NCBI GenBank assembly: GCA_025769875.1
Contig: JAGFNK010000235.1
Span: 1 to 64,000 of the forward strand
Origin: Russula earlei
Taxonomy: Eukaryota; Basidiomycota; Agaricomycetes; Russulales; Russulaceae
DNA length: 64,000 nucleotides
Direction: 5' to 3'
Below the pieces are notes generated by a model, which was not told where the DNA came from, did not search any database, and saw nothing but the letters and a program-made list of their open reading frames with translations. How positions within the stretch are numbered: the first letter of the stretch is position 1; every line of letters starts with the position of its first letter. A program made the position numbers and the translations under genes. Shown here in pieces: positions 47,201 through 60,107 of the stretch.

Positions 47201-50200
47201 TCGGGATATTAACTTACGAAATTTACAGACACAAGGCGTGGACAACGTTTTCCAATCAATCCTTCTTCACTACGTGGATTCCAGCAGCATGCTACAGAAA
47301 GTTCTTGCTGCCATTGTTATCGAAGAGTGGGCAATGCGTTATGACTCGGAGTCTTCCGCAACAAAACGCCCGCCTCTCATTGAGGTGTCCACCCTGGCCC
47401 GTGAAATGAGCAATCGCACCTTGTCATGGCTGCAAAGCGACCCCCCTGCTGCGTACCATGAGATGGCCTTTACCCTTGCGCGTATCCACGGAGAGTGCAC
47501 AAATCTCCTGCATAGCTTTGCTTTCGACTGCAAAGTTCCTTGGACCGAGATACCTACCCTTGGTACGGAAATAGATCTCACCGGTTCCAAGCAGGGTGGT
47601 TTTTCGCTAGCATCTGCAGAAACGGCCGTGGAGCGAGATTACAATCAGCTGAAGGAGCGAGTGGGCAAGGCAAAGAAGCGTGAACTTGCTGTAATAGCAG
47701 AGAAGCGCAAAACCGTCATCTTTAGCATCGAGCGATATAAAGAAGTCAAGACACAGCATGACATTCGTGTCTGTGCGGCCTTTGCGGCGGCATATGTTGC
47801 CCTCAGGAATACTCCGGACAAAGTCAGTCCAATTGTGAAGGGCGTAATGAACGGAATCAAGGTACGTTTTATCTCACTGAGCACATCGCATTGTTTTTGA
47901 ATTATTTTGGTTTTTCTAGAACGAGGAAAATTTGGACCTTCAAACACGCTCCGCTGTTGCTGTCTCATCATTCATTGACTTCTGCGCACTTCATGGCCTT
48001 GCGCAGCCTCCAGATAAGATTGTAAAGAATCTTTGCACCTTCTTATGCCAGGACGTCGAGCGGACGCCGACCTTTGCTTACCACAAAAAGCACCTTTCTG
48101 CTATCCTGTCCTTCCAGAATTCTTCGAAAGCGGTAGAAAATGGTGTATCGGATGATAACAAGGCCGAAAGCAGAGAAAAAGCTCGCTTATCGCGGCGTGG
48201 TGCTGGGTTGGCCTTCATTAAGCTGTCCACTAAGTTTGGGGAGAAGCTCTTAGAAACTATTCCGAAAATGTGGCAATCAATGGCTGGGGGTATCCTCATG
48301 GCTTGTTCAACTGGTACGCATACTGTATGTGGTTGATGTGCCGTTGTCTTATACTTCTTAGACACGCCCAACTCTGCGGACGACCTCATCAGTCGACAGC
48401 ACGGACAGGATGTTATCGACTCCCTCAGTGTTCTTGAGGCTGTCGTGCCCACTCTTCATCAAGAGCTGTGGCCAAATGTACGGGAGCTCTTCCCGATGAT
48501 CGCCATGGTTTTGAGAAGCCGCTTTGCCATCATTCGGCAATCCGCTGCTCGGTGTCTCGCTGCCATCTGCGATGTAATGACGGTAGATGCGATGCGTTTC
48601 GTTATCGAGGAAATTCTACCATTCCTTGGCGACACCCTCATAAACTCGAACCGCCAAGGGGCTACGGAGCTTGTGTTCAGTAAGTGTGTATATCGTACGA
48701 CGACGATTACTCACTGGTACCCTTCCCAACAGACGTCGTTCAGAGGTTGGACCATAAAACATTACCCTACGTAATCTTTCTTGTGGTTCCGGTTTTAGGG
48801 CGCATGAGCGATTTAGATGACGACATCCGCTCAACAGCTACGAACACTTTTGCATCCCTTGTGAAGATGGTTCCACTTGAGGTATGGCGATGTCGCCACG
48901 AGAGTAACGCACTCTTTGGTTAAATTTTCTGTAGGCCGGTCTGCCAGATCCTCCTGGCTTCCCAGAAGAACTTCTAAAGCGCCGAGATGAAGAGCGTCAG
49001 TTCTTGACACAACTTCTTGACGGCAGTAAGGTCGAAATGTACAATATTCCGGTCAAAATCAAGGCAGAGCTACGGAAATACCAACAAGAAGGCGTGAATT
49101 GGCTTGCATTCCTTGCCAAATATCAGCTGCACGGAATTCTCTGCGATGGTGAGTTGCTTGACTCAACAAGATCGTCGGCTGATTTCGATGGTTAGATATG
49201 GGCCTTGGGAAGACATTGCAGTCGATTTGCATCCTAGCGAGCAAGCATTTCGAACGAGCAATGAAGTACAGCCAAACACAGTCGCCTGATGCCGTTCATC
49301 TACCGTCACTCATTGTCTGCCCCCCCACGTTGACTGGTCACTGGTACTACGAGATCCTCAAATACGCTGATAATCTGAATCCTATCATGTTTGTTGGGAA
49401 CGCCCGAGAACGTCAACGCCTTGTGCCAAGGCTGAAGAAACACGATGTTGTCATCACGTCGTATGAAGTCGTCCGCAATGAGGTCTCTACACTGGAGGAA
49501 TTTAACTGGCATTACTGCATTCTCGATGAAGGTCATGTCATCAAGAACGCGAAGACCAAACTCACCAAGGCCGTCAAGTGTATTCGTGCAAACCACCGCC
49601 TCATACTGTCTGGTACACCGATTCAGAACAATGTCTTGGAACTGTGGAGCTTGTTTGACTTCCTAATGCCGGGTTTCTTGGGCTCTGAAGCCTCATTTAA
49701 CGAGCGGTTTGGTAAACCTATTCTATCTAACCGAGACGGCAAATCGAAGAACAGCGAAGCTGGTAGGTGCCCATCGGGTCCGTCCTCCGATGTGTCTTGT
49801 TGAGAAACGTTTGCCTTCAGCTGCGTTGGCTTTAGAGGCGCTGCATAAACAAGTCTTGCCCTTCCTCCTGCGACGGTTAAAAGAGGATGTTCTGAACGAC
49901 CTTCCCCCCAAGATCATCCAGGACTACTTCTGCGAGCTCTCTGAGATGCAAAAATACCTTTATGACGATTTCTCCAAGTCACAGGCCAGACTGACGGCAG
50001 AGGATGCCGTTAAAAACGCAAAGCCAGGTGAACAGCAGCATATCTTCCAATCGTTGCAGTATTTGCGCAAATTATGCAATCATCCAGTCATGGTCCTCAA
50101 GACCGATGACGACATCCATACCGCCTTGCAAAGAGTTGGACAGAAACCGGAGAAAGCAAACTTGTTTGACATCAACCACGCACCTAAGTTACTTGCTTTG

Positions 50201-51070
50201 AAGTTTGTCACCGCCACAGCGTTAGAAAATGTGCGATTACTAATTATGTTCCTTTCCCCCGAACTACAGACAACTCCTCATCGATTGCGGCATTGGCGGG
50301 ACACCAGCACTTGCCAACACAAGTGACCTTGGAAAGAGTGAACTTGCCGATGCTGAACCAACGTCGTTGTCACCGGGGGCATTCTCACAACATCGAGTCC
50401 TGATATTCTGTCAGATGAAGCAAATGCTAGATATTGTTGAGAATGTCTTGTTCAAGAAACACATGCCTTCCGTTACTTACATGCGCCTCGATGGGAGCAC
50501 GGATGCGAACAAGCGCCATGCCGTCGTCCAAACGTTCAACTCGGACCCAAGCATCGATTGTCTTCTTCTCACCACTCACGTCGGAGGGCTTGGGCTGACA
50601 CTTACTGGTGCTGACACGGTTATCTTTGTGGAGCACGACTGGAACCCGATGAAGGATCTCCAGGCCATGGACCGCGCTCATCGCATTGGCCAGAAGAAGG
50701 TTGTTAACGTGTATCGATTGATCACTAAAGGTACTCTGGAAGAGAAAATCATGGGGTAAGCCCGGCAATATTCTGTGTTGACGTGCGAAACTCATTTTGC
50801 TCCAGTCTGCAACGCTTCAAGCTCAATATCGCGAACTCTGTCGTCACACAACAAAACTCGGGTCTGGCATCGATGGACACCGACTTGGTCTTGGACCTCT
50901 TTAGGCACACGACCGCAGAGGACGAGGTGCCCAGTAGAAAAAAGGATACTGACCAGCAAGGTGTGGCCGGTCCCCACAAAAACATTCTCAGTGGACTGGA
51001 GGACTTGCCCGCGGAGGACGAGTACCAAGATTTCGATCTTTCTTCTTACATGACTTCCATTGGTCGTTAG
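44272..51070 (+). CDS. MOT1: MOT1/BTAF1 Swi2/Snf2 ATPase that removes TBP from DNA
   Basis: MOT1 uses ATP to dissociate TATA-binding protein from promoters. The first exon is only eleven bases (MSS plus two bases of Arg) and splices to LDRLLLLLDTGSTASVRTTA, the start of the N-terminal HEAT repeats that hold TBP. A low-complexity insert (about 44,940-45,280) is followed by WEVRHGAAMALRELL and many further HEAT helices to about 48,900. The ATPase begins RKYQQEGVNWLAFL, with motif I DMGLGKTLQS, motif II DEGH, motif III LSGTPIQNN, and the C-lobe LLTTHVGGLGLTLTGADTV and MDRAHRIGQ. The protein ends DFDLSSYMTSIGR. It is the largest gene in the window, roughly 1,850 residues with some twenty introns, and no lesion is visible. 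Confidence 0.96.
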
Positions 51071-51289
51071 CACTTGGAGTACTTTTGTCATTATGTTTAT
51101 TCTGTTGCATTTTCCACACGAACGTTTGATTACTAGATACCGACCGTTGTATTACTTGGCCCCAGCTTAATCCACGCAAAGTAGTTTATGCAAAGCAAGC
51201 AAATCCTTGCCTCAACGTCACATGACAGAAGTGGGGCTTGCACTCAACACTCGTCACTGCGGTTAGTCGCAGCGCCCACATGAGTGTTC

Positions 51290-54200
51290 ATGCCGGCGCA
51301 AACGTACCGTCCGGCGGTGCCCATCTCTCAACAACATGATGCGTTTGCGCAGGCCATCTCTGCACTTTCTTTCGACCCCACATCCGACACCCTTTGGTCC
51401 GGAGCTAGTTCTGGGAATGTCACTGCATATTACTCCCCACAAGGCATTCGAGGGGTCTCCTTTCCCGTTGGAGGTCATTTGGCGGTGCATAAAATCGTCG
51501 CAGGTGAAACCCAAGTTCTGGCTCAGGCTCTTGCAGGAGAAGGTGTAGGGGCATGGAGCAAAGGAGGGGTTAATAGATGGTATTACCGGTGCGCAATAGG
51601 CTTTACGTGTTCTCAGAGAGGCGGTGAATAACGCCTCGCAGCCCGTCCGCGTCCGTCACGACCTTTTCCAGCACACTGAGTTCCTCGAAGACAGTCGCAG
51701 TTTCAACCTCGACACCAGAGATCGCGTTGCTGAATTCCACCACTGGAAGCGTGATAAGACAGGCAGCCGTGCCATCCGTCGTCCGCCAACTTCATTTCAC
51801 CCATTCCTACCTCCTCTCCGGTGACTCAAACGGATTTCTGCGTTGTCATGATCACAGGACGGGACTGAGGAAAGAAGGCGGCGCGGAAAACACTGTTAAG
51901 GCTCATGCTAGCGAAATGCAAGGCTTGCAGTCCAGTGGTTACTATGTCTATACAATCGGTTGGGGACTGAGGTGAGCAAGGACCCTCTCTTTGAGTTCCC
52001 TGTCGCAGACGGACCCTAGGCAATCCCACCCATTTCCTGATCCCTTGGTCAAGATATACGATCTTCGGTCCATGAAGGGTTTGTCTCCCATACCATTTCC
52101 CGCGGGACCCACTTTTATCAACCTATTGCCTATGCGTTCCTCGAGTTTGGTGATAACGTCAAATACGGGTCTTGTCAACATCGTAGACACGTCCAACCCG
52201 ACAAGTGCGAATGAGTTCTATCAGGTATCAGCCATGTCTTCTATCTTAGTGTGCGGCGCAAACCGCTCACCCGGGGCTTTCCAGCTGGATACACCGGCCT
52301 TCATCAGTTCCGCAGCTATCTCCCCTACTGGGGCATATATGGCATTCGGAGACTCGGAGGGAGTGATCCATATAATGACAGCAGCTGATGAGGATATGCC
52401 CTTCAATGGGTGGGACGGTCAGCCTGTCGAATGGGGAGATACTCCCGATCCACTACCGGAAATACAGTGGACGGACAGCACGTAAGTTTCAGTGGAATCT
52501 TTGCCACTGCTATGTTTCTCACCTGGTATTAGGCCACTGAACAGCGTCGGTCTTCCTCACTATAATACTCTACTGCTTTCGTCTTGGTCGCCGCAACTGG
52601 TGTCAGTAAAAGTTCCAACTGCGCCCATGAGAATCCCGCAGTCGGTGTTATCTACAATCAAGATAAATGATGGGATTGCATATGCCCCCCTTCCGCGTGA
52701 GCTCAAGGGACGTAGAAACGTGATAACCGTTGCAGCACCAAAGGATCAAGGCCGGTTCAGGAGTGGAAAGCAGAAGAGCGACGTGAGCAACATGACTTGA
52801 ACGATTTTATTTCGTCTGACGACATTTATTTACAGCCGCATGTCGAGCTGGTTGGTGCCACTGACAATCCAGATGAAGCCCCGTCCCGATACCGCAAGGT
52901 TGAGATCGAATATTCGAAATTCGGTGTGGAGGACTTCGACTTCGCGTGAGATAGATTTCTCGCCGTTTTGTCGGAATGTTTTTGACATCGCTTCTGCTCT
53001 TAAGCTTCTTCAACAAAACCGAATTCAGCGGTCTGGAGACTCATATATTGAATTCATACACAAACGCCCTTTTGCAAGTGTTACATTATTGTCTGCCGAT
53101 CAGAACAGTTGCAAAGTCACATACCACTACAAGTTGTCCGAATGAGCATTGTCTCCTTTGTGAGCTTGGATTTGTCAGCCGCATGCTGGAGGATGCGAAG
53201 GGGACAAATTGCCAGTCGAGCAATTTCTGTAAGACAGTCGGTGTTCTCGCTCAGTGTAAGTTCTTGTCTTGATCAGATTATGTATCCCCTCTGATGTCCT
53301 CTCTGGCAGCTGTCAATGCCATCGAGCTCATTGATTTCGGTGGGGACTTTGCTGAGACGAATTACGCGCAGATGATACAGATGTTTCACCGGTTCCTGTT
53401 AGATCATCTGGCAGTCGAAGAGGAGTCCTATCCAATCAACACCCCTCTATTACCCCTTGATCCTTCGTTCCCACAGCGCACGGCCGGGTTATTGCCGATC
53501 ACTCAACTCCTTGGCATGTATAGCAGAAGCGCTTTTACATGCACATATTGCAAAGCTGTGAGGGAAAATGAACAGATTACCTTCGTCGTTGACCTCATGT
53601 ACCCCCCAAAGGTTGGTCGTGAGCCACATTTCGCTTATTCTTGCTCATGCGACCGCTTAGGGTGTGAGTGGATCTGAGCGTGACTTCGCTTCGATCCTAA
53701 AAACGTCAATTCTCAGACAAGTGAGCCACAAAACGAGTTGTCCAAACTGCAAGGTTGTAAGAACGTTCGATTCTAACCGCTTTGTCTCAACGTCGGACTT
53801 GCCACCGATTTTGGCCGTAAATTCAAACGTGTATAGCGAAGAAAATCTTGACTACTGGTTGGATTTCCGAAAGCAGAGGTTCTTGACACCAGTTGTTGAG
53901 CTACCCGGCCAATTCATAGAAAGAGAAAAACCTTCATCCGTGACGTATAATTTACGGGTCAGTGCCTTCTGTTTGTAATGGACTGTCGTATGGATGATGT
54001 TCAAGGCTATAATCATCCAAGTTTTGAGTAAGGAGAAGCTTTCTCACCTGGTGGCCATTGTAAAAGGTAACAGCTTCATACTCCCATCAAATTCTACCTG
54101 AACTAGCCACAGTCCCGGAGGCAGAACAACTAGAACGTCTTCACAGTCCGTGGTTCGTCTTCAACGACTTTTTAGTGCAGAACATTTCCGAGGAAGAGGC

Positions 54201-55477
54201 TTTAAGCTTCCCTGGGAAGTGGAAGGTACGACATCTGGACACGCTGGAACCACGCGCGCTCATTACGCTATAGGTCCCTGCCGTCTTGTACTTGGAACGG
54301 GCTGACTGTCAGGGAAATTTTGATTACTCAGGGTTGTCGGACAGAATCGATCCTTCGATTCTCAGTCAAGATACTTCCATCTCGAAGTTCGTATCCTTCA
54401 CATCATTTCTAGTATTAGTTTCGTCGAATGAGGTCCTTTAGGCACCGAGACGCAAGTTTGATCAAGCATGAGCCCCTGGGACACAAAGAGCTGCCGGGTC
54501 CCGGAACTCTTGTCTCAATAGATGCAGAATTCGTCCAGATGCAGCGAGAGGAGACGGAGTATCGATCAGATGGAACCAAGAAAGTTCTTCGTCCTGCTCG
54601 ACTCAGCCTTGCCCGCGTCTCCGTCCTTCGTGGTAGCGGTCCAAAGCACGGAGTTCCTTTCATCGACGATCATATACACACGAGTGAGATCATCGTGGAT
54701 TATTTAACTGAGTTCTCAGGAATTAGATGTGAGTGTACTTACTCTCTCCAATTATCTGGACTTTTCTCAAGAGACCTCGAAGATGGCGACCTCGAACCGC
54801 ACACGTCGCCATACACGTTAACACCACTGAAGGTGGTATACAAGAAACTACGACTCTTGGTTGATTCGGGCTGCATTTTCATTGGGCACGGCCTTTCCAA
54901 CGATTTCAGAATCATCAGTGAGCTAGTGCTACCTTGACGCCTTCTTCTGACGACCGGCCGTTCGTAGACATCTACGTCCCTCCAGAGCAAGTAATAGATA
55001 CGGTGGATCTTTACTTTCTCAGAGAACGCCAACGGCGCCTTTCCCTCCGCTTCCTTTCGTGGTTTGTGCTTCACGAGAACATTCAGACGGATACGCACGA
55101 CTCGATCGAGGACGCGCGCTCTGCTCTGATGCTTTACAAGGCTTACCAGGGCTTTGAGGAGCGGGGGACTTTTGATGAAAAGTTGGACGAGCTGTACAGA
55201 GAGGGACCAAAGCATGTAGGTTCTCGCACCCATGGGTCGTCGCCGCGCCGTTCACATCGCGTAGAACTGGAAGCCGCCAGCTCCGCTTAGGACGGAGACC
55301 GCATCACCCGCGGTGCCTCCCCCTGCTGCTCAAGCCGCGTCACAGCCGAATGCCCTTCCTATCATGCGTAGTAGCATGACACCCGCCCCTTTTGTCCCGA
55401 AAGGGTTCCAGGGTGGTGCATTTGGGGGATTTCAGCAAAGCGGCCAATCTAGTCACACTCATGTACACTTTGGATGA
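51290..55477 (+). CDS. PAN2: PAN2, catalytic subunit of the poly(A)-specific ribonuclease
   Basis: With PAN3, PAN2 makes the first trimming of mRNA poly(A) tails in the cytoplasm. The N-terminal WD40 part (about 51,290-52,800; LVKIYDLRSMKGLSPIPFP, AAISPTGAYMAFGDSEGVIH) leads through the PAN3-binding linker to the inactive ubiquitin-hydrolase fold with NALLQVLHYC and two Cys pairs (CTYC, CPNC). The C-terminal DEDDh exonuclease has all ligands: LVSIDAEFV (D, E), GHGLSNDFRII (D) and THDSIEDARSALMLY (H, D). The tail ends with a Gly/Phe-rich stretch. Start ATG 51,290 is preferred over one ten bases upstream in another frame. It follows MOT1 in tandem at 219 bases. About fifteen exons, none broken. 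Confidence 0.95.
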
Positions 55478-56415
55478 GCTACGGTATTCTGCTTCTGTTG
55501 GGAACTGCTCTTCTCCATCTCACTTAGCGACCCATCTGTACCGTGTATTCTTGTTTGTACGAGGAAGGACCAAGAGATAGGGTAAGGTACCAGAATTTTA
55601 TTTATTTTGTCAACCCCCCTCGCTGCGGTATCAAGCCATCTCGCCATTGTCGATTGTCAAGTCATCGATGTGTTCAATCCATAAGCCATTTGACTCACAT
55701 GTGGGAGAGCAGTGGAATGAGAGTTCCAAGCGCTTACATGGACACCCTTCACACTGTCCGTTCACACTAAAAGTAATATGCCCAGGACTACAGCATTGGC
55801 CGACATTCGACACCACAATCACGGACGGGCTCTTCACCACGCCTCGCCTCCGAAGCGTACGCGATCCTCTTCGTTAATCATTATACACGACGCTTGCGGC
55901 AGCGCGGGCATGGAGCAAAAGGACGTTGAGGACGATGAATCGCCGGCACATCGCGTCGCTCGGGGCCTCGCCCGTGAAACCTCAGCAGCGTTGCGCTGCG
56001 CTGCCTGGCGCATGGTGTTTCGGGAGGAGCCGACGCTGCTGTCGCGCTATGTGTGACGGGCGGCACTCGCCATGCGACGAAAGAATGGGTTTGGGATTGG
56101 GGAACCGGATTTGGTCTGTCGTGTCGAGTTGCAATCATCACCAGAGGCGCCGACAGTGTGTAGCATGACCTCTCTGCCTCTAATCTGGGTTGTTCAATGC
56201 CCTCCTTGGGGGGGTTCCAACGTGAGACGATTGTGATTCAACATATATTCCTACCCTGTCCCTTTTATTATCTTCCGTTCGTCTGGATAGAATCAGAGTC
56301 GAGGAGAGATGTGTGAAACCAAAAAAAAACCCACCGGCAGTCCGTGCACGACTTTCCTTGGGCCAGTCAAGTCATAGTCCCTGGCCCCGATCCTACAGAC
56401 CCTAAGATGCTCCGA
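55478..56415. other. Intergenic region, no gene seen
   Basis: Short overlapping frames only. An A-rich run (AAAAAAAAAC near 56,321) lies close to the 3' end of the next minus-strand gene. The PAN2 3' untranslated region should occupy the start. Confidence 0.4.
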
Positions 56416-56861
56416 CTACCGATGCCTCCTCTCCATGGCCGCCACCCCCGTGGACGCGAAAATCTGCGGGACGAACGGCGTGCGGATTTGGGTTCGGGCG
56501 GGCACTTCTCCTGCCGCGCCGGTTATCGTCACCCCTGCCCCCGACGACTCGGACGACCGCGAGGTCGGGGCGCGCCCGATCGTTCCGGCTCCCTGCGCGG
56601 CCGCTTGTGAGGTTTCCAATAATGCCTGTATGCTCTGCAGCATCTCCTGCGCGGTCTGCAGCAAAGCCTGCATGCTCTGCGATAATTCTTCTACGCTCTG
56701 CTGCAGCGCCGCGAACTGGGAGGTGTCTATTTAGAAATGAAATGGAGCGACCCCACCCCCTCGGCCGGTCGAGACGGTCGTTCATCTCAACTTACTGAAG
56801 CTGCGAGATGCTGCAACGAGACTTGGGCACGGTCAGTTTGTGAAACGGCGAGGTTGTTCAT
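56416..56861 (-). CDS. Small predicted coiled-coil protein
   Basis: Exon 1 from ATG 56,861 encodes MNNLAVSQTDRAQVSLQHLA. A GTAAGT donor and a CTCCCAG acceptor join it in phase to a run of heptads (FAALQQSVEELSQSMQALLQ, then TAQEMLQSIQALLET), after which a Gly/Ser/Arg-rich tail runs to the stop at 56,416. The product is about 120 residues. The regular Leu spacing with Gln/Glu between suggests a helical oligomerisation segment. I do not recognise a family. A plus-strand frame over the same bases is Cys-rich because it reads the heptads backwards, and I treat it as a shadow. Confidence 0.5.
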
Positions 56862-57129
56862 GAAATCAAGGAAAGGCGTCGACGAGCGACAAGTGATGAC
56901 ATTATCGAGGCAGCAAGCCAAAGGTTAACGTCACACGACGCGCACGGACGGCCCGAAAATGATATAATAAATCGCATTGAATGAAAGGAGAGGAGAGTAC
57001 ACTCGTCTTGTTACCTTGAGTTACAAAAATTATAGCGCATCGCTATGGCAAATAAAGCTACATCTAAAGTCCAAACCGGAACGAAAACACAGCGTGATTG
57101 TGCATGGCAGACAACGTAAACTCGGTCCC

Positions 57130-58328
57130 TCACAGCGCGAGCCCCAGAAGCAGGGCGGCAAACACGGGGGCGATACCTGTACCACCGAAACGCACGGCGC
57201 CGGCGCCGTTATTGCTTCCGGTGGCGGAGGTACTGGTCGAGTTGGTACCATTGAGCTGCTTGGCAAGCGCTTCAAAAGCTTCGAAGCTCTTCGGACTGGC
57301 TTCGTTCGCGTTCGCCGCGAAGACCATACCCTGGCCACAGTGAGCCGTCTGGCGGCAATACGCCCAGATCGGGGAAGTGTCGTTCACCTGAATGGTGAAC
57401 GTGGGGAAGGTGGTGTCGGTAGCAGCGACAGGCATACTAGGCGAATCGTGCGGCGTGAGGACTTGGAAGAGAAAAGATGGGAAAAGGACGTACAACCCAG
57501 AGTCGAAGCCAACTTGACCGCTCGCAGAAGTGGATGCGAGCTCTTGGCAAGGCGCGGCGAAGCTGGACTGCGTGACCGTGTGATTCTTCTGGTGGAACTC
57601 AAAAGTGATGGTATCGCCAGGTTGCGCGGTGATATTCGAAGGTTGGAAGGCCAATGGGCCGCCACCCACAATGATCCTGTGATCATTCGAAGTGGTGGAC
57701 GGAGCGGTCGAGGTGGCAGGGGGAGCGGCGCTTGACACGGCCGGTGAAGTGGGGGACGCAATGGGGACCGTAGAGGAAGTTGTGGTATTTCCCATTGCAG
57801 CAGCCTGGAAAGCAGGGAATTGGTTCCCAGGGTTGATTGCGAAAACCATTCCGCGTTGGCAGTGGCCAACCTGGCGACAGTAGATCCAGACCGGATTCTG
57901 GTCGACCACCTGGAACTGTGCTTCTTGGAAAGGACCATTGGTATTGATGTCTGGCACGGGAACGCTGAGAGAATGGATCAGAATCTGAAGGCAGGTAGAA
58001 AACAACAAGAGGTGTCCATACAATCCTGAATCGAAACCTCCGGGAGCGGGCGAACAAGGGCTATTGAAAGTGGACTGGGTCACCGTGTGGTTCTTCTGCA
58101 TGAAGGTAAAGGTGACGGTGTCTCCCGGCTGGGCTGTCTAATTACAAACACTTGTCATTAAGAGGCCAGAGACAGAAAACGAGATCGACGACGTACCACG
58201 GTGGAAGGGTTGTACTGGATGATGCCGCCAGGGCCACCGACCGTCACTTGAAAGACGGCGGATTTCACGGGTAGAGCAGCCAAAAGGCCGAGGAGGGCAC
58301 AGAGAGACAGACTTTTAAAGGACATCAT
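57130..58328 (-). CDS. GPI-anchored extracellular protein with two cupredoxin domains
   Basis: A secreted protein: the signal peptide (LSLCALLGLLAALPVKSA) starts at ATG 58,328 or 58,325. Domain 1 has TAQPGDTVTFTF, KNHTVTQS and IYCRQVGHCQRGMVFAINP; domain 2 has TAQPGDTITFEF, KNHTVTQS and AYCRQTAHCGQGMVFAAN. In both, the type-1 copper ligands His, Cys-x4-His and x4-Met are complete. A Ser/Thr/Pro linker joins them, and a Ser/Thr-rich stretch precedes a hydrophobic C-terminus (FAALLLGLAL) that fits GPI attachment. Four exons. Each domain is split by an intron at the same place and phase (DSG-F-V/M-P). Such proteins are abundant at basidiomycete surfaces; an electron-transfer role is likely but the partner is unknown. 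Confidence 0.9.
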
Positions 58329-58582
58329 TAGTGTATGTCTAAAGCAGCGTAGCTAGTCGTCGAGAAGGAGGATGTAGAGTAAGGAACAGACAGGCGTCTG
58401 GCCGAGAAAGATGACAACCAGGTCAAAAGAAAGAGGGGATTGGGATCTCCATCGGCTTTCAGATGGCATTTATAGCAGTCGGGACAATAGAACTGAAAGA
58501 CAAGAGAGCGGACAAAGGGTGTGGACAATGACAGGACAGAACAAAAAGGGACGGTGATCTGTTCCACTCCACAATGATTAGA

Positions 58583-60107
58583 TTACAGGTAAGCCTCTAC
58601 AAATCCCCCCCACTTCTCAACCACGGGCTTGACGATGTCCTCCCACTCTCGACCCTGATATCGGCCTTCAATCACTCGCTCAAATGAGAAAATCTCTTGG
58701 TGCTTGGAGTTGCCTGTGCGTTAAAAGGTTAAGAGAGCGTGCACAGCTCGTGCCCAAATACAGAACAAGACAAGACAATACACACAATCCGGACACCGCT
58801 TAACATCCTTCTTGCCTCCCTGTTTCGCTTCCTTGCTCGCAGCGACGTTCGGATAACCATCCTCGAGGTAAGGCGTGTATTCAACCAGGTCCGCAAGCTC
58901 AATATGCACCAATCGTTCAACGCGATGGCACCACGGACCCTTTGGGCCAGGCTGTACAAGCCCTTTCATCGGCACACCGCCTTTGTCCATGCCGCCTGGC
59001 CAAAACCCGCGGAGGATCTGCTCCTTAGAGCCGCATTGCTTTCCCCACTGATCCATACGCCTGTTCAGGTTTGTTGCACGCCCGACTTTGAGATGTATGG
59101 TCTTCTCATCAGAGGGATCTATGCCCGGTGCGTCGCAGGTTCGATGAGCAAACATTATGGTGCGATGTATGGATACGAGGAGGCATACCGAGGATCTCGA
59201 AGGCATAGATGTACCCCTCGACGTCGCTCGGCGTGCGGGCCTTCTGCATCTCCACGCGGAGCGAGTTCTGCGTTGCCATCCGTAAATAGCCGGGGATCCA
59301 GTCTGTAGACAGCCCTCTGTTATGAGTACCAACCGCGAAACGCGGAAACACGCGAATTGCTTGTACTCGCTCACCTTCGAACTTGACGAACGTCCGTCCC
59401 GTCTTACGATCGTAAAACCCACTCACCTCCCCGACCTTGTTCCCATGCACACGACAGAATGCATCGCCGCCCGCGAGCGCCTGCGCGTCAGAGACCTTGA
59501 CCTGATTCCGACACTGCTTCCCCGTCGTCGTCACCCCGCTACATTGTCTCGTTCCCCTAACAGTACCAGAAATACCCGAAGGGATGGGGGAGAGTGGCTC
59601 CGATTGTGCGCGACGGTGGATTTTGGGGGGTTGGAGTTTCAATGGCTGAGGTGTCTTGGGATGATCCCGGTGGGAGGGAGCCGGGGGGAGCGGAGAGAGA
59701 GGCTCGGGAACCGGGAGGGCAACAGGGGTGTCGGCATACAGTTCGGCAGGGGGGTGTGAGGGGCCGGCAACGGGGCGATGTGCGGGGATGCGGGATGGAG
59801 TGTTGGGCGCGCCGGATGGCAGTGGCAAAAACCCGGTAAGGGCGTGCTGCATCGTCAACGACGTGTGACGAGGGACCGCATTGTTCAAGTACAGTATCGG
59901 GGGTGGGGGTACCCCCGCGCCATCGTTGGAGTGAGGTGGCCGTGAAGCAGAAGACACCGGAAGATGGGGCAAGGACGCGAAGCCGTTGCGGGTGAGGCCG
60001 GCGGCGGGGGCAAGGGACCTCTCCCTGCCCGCCAACGACAGGGCGTTGAAGGATTCGATAAAGTTGCGAGCGCGTTTCTCTTCTGCTTTGTCCTTCCTGC
60101 TTGTCAT
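58583..60107 (-). CDS. T5orf172 / Mug113-like (GIY-YIG superfamily) protein
   Basis: The N-terminal half is a disordered Pro/Ser linker after a basic start (MTSRKDKAEEKRARNF, ATG 60,107). A Cys-rich patch follows (RQCSGVTTTGKQCRNQV, FCRVHG), resembling a small zinc-binding module. The C-terminal domain begins EGYIYAFEIL and continues IHLKVGRATNLNRRMDQWGK, the pattern of the T5orf172 branch of GIY-YIG nucleases, with HRVERLVHIELAD after it. The last exon ends WEDIVKPVVEKWGGFVEAYL. Fission yeast Mug113 belongs to this group; whether these proteins cut DNA is unknown. Four or so exons; the intron near 58,715-58,790 separates the CPDC motif from the end. Confidence 0.85.

Noticed and set aside
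56435..56734. Cys-rich plus-strand peptide as a small secreted effector
   Set aside because: It has no signal peptide, and the Cys pattern comes from reading Leu/Gln heptads of the minus-strand gene backwards.
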